Source: Rhodopila sp.
GTDB lineage: Bacteria; Pseudomonadota; Alphaproteobacteria; Acetobacterales; Acetobacteraceae
NCBI GenBank assembly: GCA_025355085.1
Contig: JANXLQ010000211.1
Span: 1-32,470 of the forward strand
Reading direction: 5' to 3'
DNA: 32,470 nt
Shown: one piece after another, positions 17,636 through 26,362 of the stretch
Layout: each line of letters starts with the position of its first letter
Position numbering within the stretch: the stretch's first letter is position 1
The notes under the pieces: generated by a model
Told to the model about the DNA's origin: nothing
The model's input: only the letters and a program-made list of their open reading frames with translations
Database searches by the model: none
Program-made: the position numbers and the translations under genes

Positions 17636-18667
17636 TTAGACCCCGTAGGTGCCTTTGGCTTCGTTGAACTTCTGCACCTTCACAGTGGAATGGCTGATCA
17701 CGATGCGGGTCAGGTCGTCGCCGACCATCGTCCTGCCCTGCCAGTTCTTCTTCGCACGGCGCAGAATTTCGCTTACCGCGGTGGCCGGACGCTGGTCGTC
17801 AAGCAAATCGACGATGTGGCTGAATACCGCCAAACGGGGCTTGGTGCGGGCGAACACGATGCCCGCCTCTTCCGGCGATGTGTGGTGGTTCATGATGAGC
17901 TGATCGCCTTCCTGTAGCTTCTCGGACGCGACGCCCACCTCATGCACGATGACATCGCAGCCGACGCCATGTTTGATGAGATTCTCGTCGAACTTGGTGT
18001 CGCCCGACACCAGGACAGAACGGCCGGCATAGTCCACGCGGTAGCCGCAGGCGGGCTTGATCAGCGGGCCGTGATTCACCTCAAAAGCAGTGACCGTCAC
18101 GCCGTTGCGGTTGAAGATGACGCCATCGGTAGCGAATTCGTTGGCCTTGATCCGGGTAGCGGTGTCGTCGATATGCTCATCCGCTTCGCGAATGCGGATG
18201 TCGTCGCTGAACGCATCACGCATGGAATTGCAGAGTTTGGTCGTGCCGATCGGGCCGTTCACTTCCATCATTCCGGCGCGCTGGCCGAAGGTCGGATGCA
18301 GATAGCCCGTCATCCAAAGGTCCGGCAGGCCAATGACATGGTCGGAATGGAAATGCGTCAGGAAGAACGCGTCGATCTTGCCCATCGGCATGCCAACCTG
18401 GGTCAGGCGTACGGCGCAACCGCGTCCGGCATCGATCAGGAAACTGAGGCCGCCGGCCTGGATCAGAGTGCTGTTGCCATATCGGATGGTGTTAGGGACC
18501 ACCGAACCCGTGCCAATCAGCGTGACCGCGATCTCGTCCTTCCCAACCGGGGGCAGGCCCGTCGAGGTCGCCGCCATCGCGCTAACAGCCGGCAGGGCTG
18601 CCCAACCGATAAGGGATGCGCCAACAAGCCCGCGGCGCGTGATCCCGGATTTCTGCTCAGACGACAT
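17636..18667 (-). CDS. MBL-fold metallo-hydrolase with Tat signal (RNase Z-like fold)
   Basis: 'SGITRRGLVGASLIGWAALPAVSAMA' Tat leader; 'FFLTHFHSDHVIGLPDLWMTGYL' HxHxDH motif; 'VLVSGDTKFDENLIKHG'. Confidence 0.88.
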   Translation of the reverse strand: MSSEQKSGITRRGLVGASLIGWAALPAVSAMAATSTGLPPVGKDEIAVTLIGTGSVVPNTIRYGNSTLIQAGGLSFLIDAGRGCAVRLTQVGMPMGKIDAFFLTHFHSDHVIGLPDLWMTGYLHPTFGQRAGMMEVNGPIGTTKLCNSMRDAFSDDIRIREADEHIDDTATRIKANEFATDGVIFNRNGVTVTAFEVNHGPLIKPACGYRVDYAGRSVLVSGDTKFDENLIKHGVGCDVIVHEVGVASEKLQEGDQLIMNHHTSPEEAGIVFARTKPRLAVFSHIVDLLDDQRPATAVSEILRRAKKNWQGRTMVGDDLTRIVISHSTVKVQKFNEAKGTYGV

Positions 18668-19661
18668 GATAGAGTTCTCTTTCCTGATTGTTCTTGGGTG
18701 CCAGCAACCCGAATTCCCGGGCTGCATCGATAACTTCTTTCTTGTCCGCACCATCGAGGATCAGGACGAGTGTGGAATTCCGCAGACCGGCCGGCCAGGC
18801 CGCCAGCCGCGTGGGCGGATGAAACATGTGCTGCACGCCATGCACGGCGAGCGGACGCTTTTCGCCGCGGATGCGCACGATACCTTTCGCCCGCAGTAGA
18901 GCCGCGCCATACGTCTCGGCGATCGCGCCGAGGAAATCCGCTAAATCCACGAATTCAACCTCATCCGCGAGGATCAGGCTGACCGTCGAGATACGGCTGG
19001 TATGACCTGATGTGGCGGCGAAGGGTGCCTTGCGTCGCGTCGGAGTCAGCAGCGCCAGATCGTCGGCGGATGCCCGCGTGAGTTCATCCGGGTCGATTTC
19101 GCCGTTTAAAACCGGGATCAGCTTTGCGTTCGGATTGAGTTCGAACAACATCTCCCGCAGGGCTGTGCCCACCTCGATATCCGGCTTTGTCAGAAGCAGC
19201 CGGTCAGCCATCGCCACCTGTTGCACCGCTTCCGGATGGCGCCGCAGCGTGTCCAGACCGTGGGCGGCATCGACGGTGGTGACGACCAGTCCCGGCGTGT
19301 AACCGCGCAGGAGGACTTTGCGATCCAACAATGTTTGTAGAACCGGTGCGGGATTCGCGAGGCCGGTCGTCTCGATGATCACGCGGTCGAAGTGCGGGAT
19401 CTCGCCTAAGATACGGCGGTTGTCCAACCCCTCCAGCGTGCCGGAAATAGTGCCGTCAACCATGCAGCACACGCAGCCCTGTGGCAGCAGCACCACGTCG
19501 CCGTCCAACCGTTCCATCAGCATGTGGTCGAGGCCGACTTCGCCGAATTCATTCACAATGACGGCCGTGTTGGCGAGGCCGGGCTGCCGCAGCAGGCGGG
19601 AGATCATTGTCGTCTTACCGCTGCCAAGAAAACCGGTAACGACCGTTACAGGAGTTTTCAT
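18657..19661 (-). CDS. CobW/COG0523-type G3E GTPase
   Basis: 'VTVVTGFLGSGKTTMISRLL' P-loop, 'LLPQGCVCCMVDG' CxCC motif, 'IIETTGLANPAPVLQTL'; C-terminal CobW domain. Confidence 0.93.
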   Translation of the reverse strand: MKTPVTVVTGFLGSGKTTMISRLLRQPGLANTAVIVNEFGEVGLDHMLMERLDGDVVLLPQGCVCCMVDGTISGTLEGLDNRRILGEIPHFDRVIIETTGLANPAPVLQTLLDRKVLLRGYTPGLVVTTVDAAHGLDTLRRHPEAVQQVAMADRLLLTKPDIEVGTALREMLFELNPNAKLIPVLNGEIDPDELTRASADDLALLTPTRRKAPFAATSGHTSRISTVSLILADEVEFVDLADFLGAIAETYGAALLRAKGIVRIRGEKRPLAVHGVQHMFHPPTRLAAWPAGLRNSTLVLILDGADKKEVIDAAREFGLLAPKNNQERELYHVV

Positions 19662-19999
19662 AACCTCCCGTTCCAACTCGCTCGAAACCGCGCTCGGGCT
19701 GGCCATCATTGCTGAATTTCTCGCAGCGTGTCCCACACTTCGCTATGTCCTTCGATGTCCAGTTAACATGAACGTGATCACGCCAAACTACAGATAACAG
19801 AGACGTGACAATATCGCAAGGCGAGCCATTTCAAAATGCGCTTATTCGTCTCGGAATCCACATTGGTGCGACAAGCGATTCCCTCCCGGCGCTCTGCGGC
19901 AACCCAATCGGCCGGAAACATTAACCTGAGGCAGTATCACGAGCGATAATTCGCTAAAATTCTCGCATGCTGGGAGTCGTTTCGGATATTGCGTCACAC

Positions 20000-20024
20000 A
20001 AAGGGCGCCACTCGGGCGCCCTTT
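20000..20024 (-). terminator. Rho-independent-like hairpin for the OmpA-family gene
   Basis: AAAGGGCGCC-ACTCG-GGCGCCCTTT; 10-bp perfect stem about 24 nt past stop (20048). Confidence 0.8.
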
Positions 20025-20047
20025 CCGTCCCATAGGTAAGCTGAAAC

Positions 20048-21244
20048 CTACCTGATGATGATTTCGACCCGACGGTTCTGCGGCTCCCGCACGCCTGCGG
20101 CGGTCGGAACCAGCGGATGGGTTTCACCGAAACCCTGGATCGTAATAGCGCTCTTGGGCACGCCGTCCTTTACCAGTTCCGCAGCGACCGACTGAGCGCG
20201 TCGGATCGACAGGCTCTGGTTGTGCTGGGCGGTGCCCGACGCGTCGGTATAACCATTCACTTCAAGACGGGTGTACTGCACCTTCGAGGAGTTCGCAGCG
20301 GCTTCAGACACGATCTGCCGCGCACGGCTGGTCAGGTCCGCCTTATCCCAGTCGAAGAACACGATGTACGAACGCGACACCGGCGACGGAGCCACCGCCG
20401 CCGCAACCGGAGCGGCCGGGGCAGCGGCCGGAGCCGGGGCGCCGAACGCGTAGCGCACGCCGATCATCACGCCGTAATTCCACTCATTGCCATAGTCGTG
20501 AAAACTCGGGCTTTTGATGGTCCCGAAGGCGCTGCCCGGCGCGAAGCCTAGGGTAAACTGGCCATGCTGCTTGAAACCTTGCGGCAGTCCCGTCATACGA
20601 AAATCGGTGGTCAACGCCAAACCGGGAACGCCCGGAACGTCGTAGCTGAAACCGGCTATGCCCTGGGCGGCCAGCACGACATCAGTGGAACTAAAGGTGC
20701 TGAAGATAGTATTGGCGGTGCCGATGGGGGGGCCAAATGCGAGGGGGCCGCCGGAGCGGGACACGTTCGACCAATCCACCGTCGAGATGCCGACGCCGAC
20801 GCCGATATACGGCGTGATCGGCAGGCCAAGGTCGGCTTTCAGTCCATTGAAGTCATAGATGACGTTCGCCATAAGCGAGGTCTTCCGTTCCTCGCCGGAA
20901 AAAATCAGACCGATCGGGGTGGATGGGGCTGGAGCAAAGCGAGACACGCCATTTTGGCGGTACGCCCCTTCCAATTCCAGGCGGATGCCGTTCGTGAAGC
21001 CGTAACCGACAGCACCGGCGAGAGTCACACCTGGCTTGTAAACCGTGTTGCCCGCGTTAGTGAGGTTGAGCGCAAACCCCGGCGCCCCTGCAAAATTTTG
21101 AGCGATGGATTTCTGCTCAAGAGGAGACGAAACCCAATTCCCTCCGCCTCCCAGACTCACGTAAAAGCCATTGACCGGCTCAGCCGACGCGGCCACGGGC
21201 GCCGCCAAAAGGGAAATTACTGAAACAGTATGACGGAGCTTCAT
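20048..21244 (-). CDS. OmpA-family protein: N-terminal outer membrane beta-barrel plus C-terminal peptidoglycan-binding domain
   Basis: Signal peptide; 'VNGFYVSLGGGGNWV' barrel start; Ala/Pro linker; 'LEVNGYTDASGTAQHNQSLSIRRAQSVAAELVKDGVPKSAITIQGFGETHPLVP...NRRVEIII'. Confidence 0.93.
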   Translation of the reverse strand: MKLRHTVSVISLLAAPVAASAEPVNGFYVSLGGGGNWVSSPLEQKSIAQNFAGAPGFALNLTNAGNTVYKPGVTLAGAVGYGFTNGIRLELEGAYRQNGVSRFAPAPSTPIGLIFSGEERKTSLMANVIYDFNGLKADLGLPITPYIGVGVGISTVDWSNVSRSGGPLAFGPPIGTANTIFSTFSSTDVVLAAQGIAGFSYDVPGVPGLALTTDFRMTGLPQGFKQHGQFTLGFAPGSAFGTIKSPSFHDYGNEWNYGVMIGVRYAFGAPAPAAAPAAPVAAAVAPSPVSRSYIVFFDWDKADLTSRARQIVSEAAANSSKVQYTRLEVNGYTDASGTAQHNQSLSIRRAQSVAAELVKDGVPKSAITIQGFGETHPLVPTAAGVREPQNRRVEIIIR

Positions 21245-21560
21245 GTTTGGTCTTTCAGTTGATTACAATATTATTTACTAATCACCCCGGTCGCGATGCG
21301 CAACCGCATCCGACCGGCTTTGACCGGAATTACTCCATATTCAAAAGAAATTCTTGAATGCTGTGGTACAAAAAACCCTGAATTAATGGGTAGGCGGATT
21401 CAATGTTAAATCAAGACAATTTAGGGAACGACTTCCCAGCCAATCGGCCCGAAAGCCAAACCGCCGACCGGTGAAGCATGCTGCCACCAACTAACTGGAA
21501 ACGATCCGGCGGTAACGACGCCTCATCGACCGCGCGATAAAGGCTCCCTGATCCCGATAG

Positions 21561-21580
21561 GCGCCCCTCATTCAGGGCGC
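21561..21580 (-). terminator. Hairpin GCGCCC/GGGCGC downstream of ABC transporter gene
   Basis: 6-bp GC stem, 8-nt loop, about 24 nt past stop at 21604. Confidence 0.5.
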
Positions 21581-21603
21581 ATTATGGCCCCGTCGTTTGG
21601 TGT

Positions 21604-23211
21604 TCATTCCACTTGCCGGCCGTCCTCGAGGCAAATCATTTGGTCGGCAATGCCAGCATATAGAGTGTCCCTGCTCGCAACGACGATCGCTCGGCCGCTC
21701 TCGCGCATACGCGGGAGCATTACCTTAAAGTAGCGTTCACGAACCGCGGGGCTTTGGCCGGCGTCCCACTCATCGAGCAAAAGCAATGGACGGTCTTCCG
21801 CGACAGCCACAAGAAGCGCGATTCGCGCCCGCACGCTTCGCGACAGCCCCTCGGCGCCCGGGATGCGTCCGGCCCTGATCTCATCGAATCCGCCAAGATC
21901 CAGTTCCTCGATCAGACTCTGCACGTCCGGCCGGGCAATGTTCCGAATATGCATACCGGCGAACAACACAGGATCGGCGGTCACGAAGGCAGCCAGATCG
22001 CGATTCCGCCGGGCGTCGGCCAAAACGCCGTCGCGCACTATCGCCCCACCTTCCGGCGCTGCCAAACCCGCCAGCACGGTGAGGACAGATGTCTTCCCAG
22101 AGCCTATACCGCCGACGACGAACAGGATGCGCCCGGGCGTGACGCTACAGGAAACCGGCCCCACGATAGCCCCCGGCTGCCCGGGGTGCGCGGCATAGCG
22201 GAAGATCGCGTCCCGCAACTCCAGTGACGTAAATTCCGGGCCGGCAGTGGTCTGCGGTGGTGCCCAGCGTTGCGCAGCGCCACGTAACGCCGCCTCAAAC
22301 GCCGCAAGGCGGTCGGCGGCAGCGGACAGTGCGCTGAGGCGGGGGATGGCTTCGATCCAATCGAATGGAACAAGAAATGCGATCAACAGCATCGCGACCG
22401 CCTGATCGGCTGGTACATTGGAAAGTCGCGTGGCGCCAACCACGAGGGCTGCCAGCAGCGGCCTTCCCATCGCGGCGGCTGCGCCTTCGGTCGCGATCCA
22501 GGCAAGGCGGCGTGTCCGCGCGGTTCGGCGTGCCGTAATCGCGACCTCCAGCGGCGTTTCTTTTATAGATGAAGGCAACGGTATCGATGATGACGCAGGC
22601 GCGGCGAGAAGCGACTGCCTGATCCCGCGGAAGGTCTCGTCCATGGCGCGATCGATGCCTGCGTCGTCGATCTGCGCCGCCAAACTACCGCCCCGCGCGC
22701 GAACGACGAGCGCCGTTGTCGTGACCGCCCCGAGCTTGAGGGAGAGAAGCAGTGCTGCGCCGGCGACCGGGTTAATCAGCAGCGTGCCCATAACGCACAC
22801 CACCGTGGTCAGAAACGATTGAACCGCGGTCGGCGCCTCTGCTCCCAACCGCGCCAGACCGCGCGGCATGGCCACCAGAGCGTCGCGCATCGTGTCCTTG
22901 TCGATCTCGGCAAGTGCCGGCGGCTCAAGCCCGGCATAGCTCGTCAGGATGGCGCGGCGTATCTGGCGTGATAAACCTGCCATCCATTGGCCAATCCGCG
23001 TGCTGGCCCAACTTTGCCCGAAGCTGGCGGCAGTGATCGCAAGCAGCGCGCCTGCCAGACCGGCCGGCATCTCCCAAACCGGATCGGCAGTCAGACGCTC
23101 CGACAAGCCAATGACAACAGCGCCCGTCGCAAGCGCCACGGCCCACATCGCGATCAGCACACGCATGCGCCCAATGCGTATCCTGGCGTTTAGCAGACGC
23201 CAGAGATTCAT
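21604..23211 (-). CDS. ABC exporter half-transporter (TMD-NBD), intact Walker A; PvdE/SyrD/McjD-like NBD
   Basis: TMD helices; Walker A 'VVGGIGSGKTSVL'; 'LLLLDEWDAGQSPAVRERYFKVMLPRM' resembling DEWxADQxP of cyclic-peptide/siderophore exporters; signature region 'EGLSRSVRAR'. Confidence 0.87.
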   Translation of the reverse strand: MNLWRLLNARIRIGRMRVLIAMWAVALATGAVVIGLSERLTADPVWEMPAGLAGALLAITAASFGQSWASTRIGQWMAGLSRQIRRAILTSYAGLEPPALAEIDKDTMRDALVAMPRGLARLGAEAPTAVQSFLTTVVCVMGTLLINPVAGAALLLSLKLGAVTTTALVVRARGGSLAAQIDDAGIDRAMDETFRGIRQSLLAAPASSSIPLPSSIKETPLEVAITARRTARTRRLAWIATEGAAAAMGRPLLAALVVGATRLSNVPADQAVAMLLIAFLVPFDWIEAIPRLSALSAAADRLAAFEAALRGAAQRWAPPQTTAGPEFTSLELRDAIFRYAAHPGQPGAIVGPVSCSVTPGRILFVVGGIGSGKTSVLTVLAGLAAPEGGAIVRDGVLADARRNRDLAAFVTADPVLFAGMHIRNIARPDVQSLIEELDLGGFDEIRAGRIPGAEGLSRSVRARIALLVAVAEDRPLLLLDEWDAGQSPAVRERYFKVMLPRMRESGRAIVVASRDTLYAGIADQMICLEDGRQVE

Positions 23212-24854
23212 TGTGCAACCTCGTCCGGCGAAGCGAATATCCCATCCTGCATACGAAGGACCCGGTCGGCTGCCGCGATCACGCCGGCATCGCCGGTGGC
23301 GACGATGCATGTTCGTCCGCGTGCCCGCGCTTCCTTCAACGTTTCGACGAAAGCATTGCGAAAACGAGGTTCCAGACGCGCGGCACGCTCATCGTAAAGG
23401 CGGATCGGACGATCCTCCAATTCCGCGATCACGATCGCCAGGCGAGTGCGTTCCGATTGACCGAAGACGAACGTCGCGTTCCCATCTTCCGGCGGGTGCA
23501 ACATTTGCGATGAGAGGTCGAAGCGGGCAAGCAGCGCCTCTGTCCGCGATGCATCGGCAGACGCTGAGAGGAAGCGTGGCATCGCGTCGCGATCCAACAC
23601 GCCGCCGCACAGTCCGCGCAACATCTCCGGGGGAACCGAGCGTCCGTCCAGCAGAACGGCTCCGTTATCCGGCGGGGTCAGGCCGCACAGTAGATGCAGC
23701 AGCGTCGCGCGATCATCCTGGTTGGGGCCAGTGAGGGCAACGATCTCGCCGCGATGCAACTCCATATCCAACGGCCCAATAGCGGCGAGGAATACGCTCG
23801 GTGTATCCCGCTCCTCGACCCGCGCCTGCCGGAACGCGATCGTGGTCCACCGCGCCGGCGCCACGGGGGCGAAGGTTTCCCGCGCGGGAAAGCGCTCAGC
23901 GATGGCGTCGATCTGCGCAGATGCCGTCCCGATCCTTCCAAATGCGAGGTAGGCGGCGGATGCCTGGCGTGCGTGATGCAGTGTCGCGGCAACGATAATA
24001 AGCGCGCGCGTCCAATTATCATCCTTGGTACTGCCAGACCCGAAGGTCAGCAGAATGATGACGAGCAGAAAAACCAGCCATCCAAAAAGGCCTGCTATGC
24101 GGGCGTGTGCTCGCGCGTGGACCGATGCGGCGCGGGTGGCGTCGTCAACGGCCGGCCACAGTGCCTGCGTGCAAAAGTCAGCCTGATGCGTGCTGGCCAG
24201 CCGCAACGAGGCACCGGCCTTCAGCACGCGCGCGGTTACACGGTCGAACGCCGCTTCCGCATGAGCGAGCACGGTTTCACTTGCGCGCACCCGCGAGATT
24301 TCGCGGCGGAGCAGCATCGTACCCACGACGGATAGAAGCACAACTATCATAAGGGCGTTCGGCTCATAGAGACTGAGCCAAGCCGCAGTGACCGGCAGTG
24401 CCGCGAGCGCCGGCAGTGCCACGGCCGCTTGGCTCGCATCCTCGCGCATGCCGGTCGCGATACGGGCCAAGGTTTTGCCCGGCCCATCAGAGCCTAGGTG
24501 GCGCCAATCCGCGGCGAGCACTCGCCGCGTCCCAGTCACCAGCACCGTATCGCTTGCGCGCTCGGCCAGCGCCAAACCGGCCATACGTGTCCAACGGCCC
24601 AGCAGAAAAGTTCCCGCAATTGCCGCGAGAATCCAAACCAGGTCCGCCCGCCAGGGTCGATCCTGGCCATATACCGCGTCCGTAACACGCAAGACCGCAA
24701 AGCGATCCAGCACAGCCGTCAGGGACGCAAGCGCCAGGACAATCCAGGCAAGTCGCGGCTCGTTTTTGCCGATAACGCTCGCCACGACCGCTGCCGCCGA
24801 GTCAAAGCCCGGCGTGGACGCGAGTTGACGCCACATGCTTCGCTCGCGGGCCAT
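23208..24854 (-). CDS. ABC exporter half-transporter (TMD-NBD) with degenerate Walker A
   Basis: TMD helices; 'GEIVALTGPNQDDRATLLHLLCGLTPPDNGAVLLDGRSVPP' in place of GxxGxGKS/T; 'FGQSERTRLAIVIAELEDRPIRLYDERAARLEPRFR'. ATGA overlap with the next gene. Confidence 0.85.
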   Translation of the reverse strand: MARERSMWRQLASTPGFDSAAAVVASVIGKNEPRLAWIVLALASLTAVLDRFAVLRVTDAVYGQDRPWRADLVWILAAIAGTFLLGRWTRMAGLALAERASDTVLVTGTRRVLAADWRHLGSDGPGKTLARIATGMREDASQAAVALPALAALPVTAAWLSLYEPNALMIVVLLSVVGTMLLRREISRVRASETVLAHAEAAFDRVTARVLKAGASLRLASTHQADFCTQALWPAVDDATRAASVHARAHARIAGLFGWLVFLLVIILLTFGSGSTKDDNWTRALIIVAATLHHARQASAAYLAFGRIGTASAQIDAIAERFPARETFAPVAPARWTTIAFRQARVEERDTPSVFLAAIGPLDMELHRGEIVALTGPNQDDRATLLHLLCGLTPPDNGAVLLDGRSVPPEMLRGLCGGVLDRDAMPRFLSASADASRTEALLARFDLSSQMLHPPEDGNATFVFGQSERTRLAIVIAELEDRPIRLYDERAARLEPRFRNAFVETLKEARARGRTCIVATGDAGVIAAADRVLRMQDGIFASPDEVAQ

Positions 24855-24879
24855 TTAATGACAGGGCCGCGCGCCGAAA

Positions 24880-25569
24880 TCAGACGGCAGCCGGCTCCAC
24901 ATCGGGGTTGGTGGTATGCACCGGCGGGGCCACTGCCGCTTCCGCAGGTGCCGCATCTGGCTTGCCCTTTGCAATGATCTTGTTCGACACCCTGTTACGC
25001 AGCGAACGGGCAAACGTCACACCGTTATCGAATTCACGACGCATGGCGGCACGGGCCTTGGTCGGATCGAAATCGATCAGGCTCTCATGGGTTTCCAGAT
25101 GCTCGTGAAACACGCTACCGATCGCATAGGTCATTGCGCCACCAAGCAACGAGGACCCTGCGGCGCCGGCCAGGCTGCCGAGGCCGGGAATGAGCTTCAG
25201 CCCACTGACGAGGCCAGAGGCGAGCGTCACCGGAAGCAAACCGCCAGCCAAAGCGAGAACCGCAGCTTTCGCAGCGTTTTCTCGCAGTGAGACACCATAG
25301 ATTTCGCAAATTTGGTGAACCATGCGAATCTGAATTGCAACCATCGCCGCCATGTCCACGCCGGGAATCGGCACGAGGCCGACCGCCATGGCCGCGATGA
25401 CATGATTCTTGATTACGTCGGTCGAATCCAACGCTGCGTTGAGCGCGTCGTCTGTCGCCTCTGCCGACGGCACAGTGGCTTCAACTCTGTCAGCGGCTAC
25501 GGCTGTGTCGAGAGTTTCAACTGTGTCAGCGGCCACGGCTGTGTCGAGGGTTTCAACTGTGTCAGTCAT
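24880..25569 (-). CDS. DUF697/YcjF-like membrane-associated protein
   Basis: 'IKNHVIAAMAVGLVPIPGVDMAAMVAIQIRMVHQICEIYGVSLRENAAKAAVLALAGG' typical DUF697 segment with hydrophobic helices. Confidence 0.75.
   Translation of the reverse strand: MTDTVETLDTAVAADTVETLDTAVAADRVEATVPSAEATDDALNAALDSTDVIKNHVIAAMAVGLVPIPGVDMAAMVAIQIRMVHQICEIYGVSLRENAAKAAVLALAGGLLPVTLASGLVSGLKLIPGLGSLAGAAGSSLLGGAMTYAIGSVFHEHLETHESLIDFDPTKARAAMRREFDNGVTFARSLRNRVSNKIIAKGKPDAAPAEAAVAPPVHTTNPDVEPAAV
25489..25560. repeat. 36-bp in-frame tandem repeat (x2) encoding DTVETLDTAVAA units
   Basis: Units 25489-25524 and 25525-25560 differ at two positions (C/T and A/G). Confidence 0.9.
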
Positions 25570-25868
25570 GGTCAAGCAACTCCGAATGAATATGCGGAAT
25601 GCGCTATCGAATAGCGGAACCGCGCTGTTAAGGCATCGGTAACATCGCACAACCGCGGTAATTCCGCAACCAATTCGAGGCAGTTTAGGTCGTGTCGTAA
25701 CAGGTTTCCTGTGCATACGTCTTCAGAACCGGCCCAACCGGGCGGACTTCGCCACCCTCTCTCCCCTCATGGCCGCATGTGTAACGGAAAACGATCTGTT
25801 CTCCTTTCCAGCAATTGAACCCTGGCAGTCGTATGAGTACCTATTATCTTCGATGGTGTAGTCGCGAT

Positions 25869-25953
25869 GGAACCGGAGGCAGGGCCAATCATCGGCGGGA
25901 GTCCGGACTTTTCGCATCTGCGGATAAACTCGCCCGCCAAAGCCTCCGGTTCC
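25869..25953. other. Nested inverted-repeat structure, possible structured RNA or palindromic element
   Basis: Outer arms GGAACCGGAGGC/GCCTCCGGTTCC (25869-25880/25942-25953) and inner GGCGGGAGT/ACTcgCCCGCC (25894-25902/25928-25938). Confidence 0.55.
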
Positions 25954-26362
25954 CTGGCACCCTGGCCGTTGCGAAGCGTCAGACGAGCAGGGCGTCATTG
26001 TAGTCCTCGGACCCGGTCGGGGCTTCCAACTCGAGTTTCCCGGGTGATCGTCGGATCAAATCGATTATATCAAAAAAATCCTATGGCCGCGATCATTTCC
26101 AAAAATCTCCCCCATACAATCGCACCTACGGCAAGACCGGTTGTTCGAAATTGAGTAATCTGACTACACCGTGATGATCGCGCCATCGGACCAATGGTCG
26201 GCGCGTCCTCGCCATTTGGGCGTTTATTACCCGCCAAACGCCGACGGGCCACCTGCCGACACCTTCTCCGCGCCGGCAAAATTGATCATTAAGGCTTGTC
26301 AAAATCGCGTGATGTCTGTTATCTGTTCGCACGCAGTTAAAAACTTAGGGACCCCGGAGAAA

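Noticed and set aside
17942-18733. 263-aa plus-strand ORF
   Set aside because: Antisense to the MBL hydrolase with its HxHxDH motif; no recognisable domain.
19773-19782. CGTGATCACG palindrome upstream of the CobW-type gene as a Zur site
   Set aside because: Does not match Zur-box consensus I know; a 10-bp palindrome alone is weak evidence.
22949-23734. 261-aa plus-strand ORF across the ABC genes
   Set aside because: Antisense to both half-transporters and compositionally Arg/Pro-rich.
25489-25560. Tandem repeat considered as CRISPR-like
   Set aside because: Two contiguous in-frame units with no spacers; coding microsatellite-type duplication.
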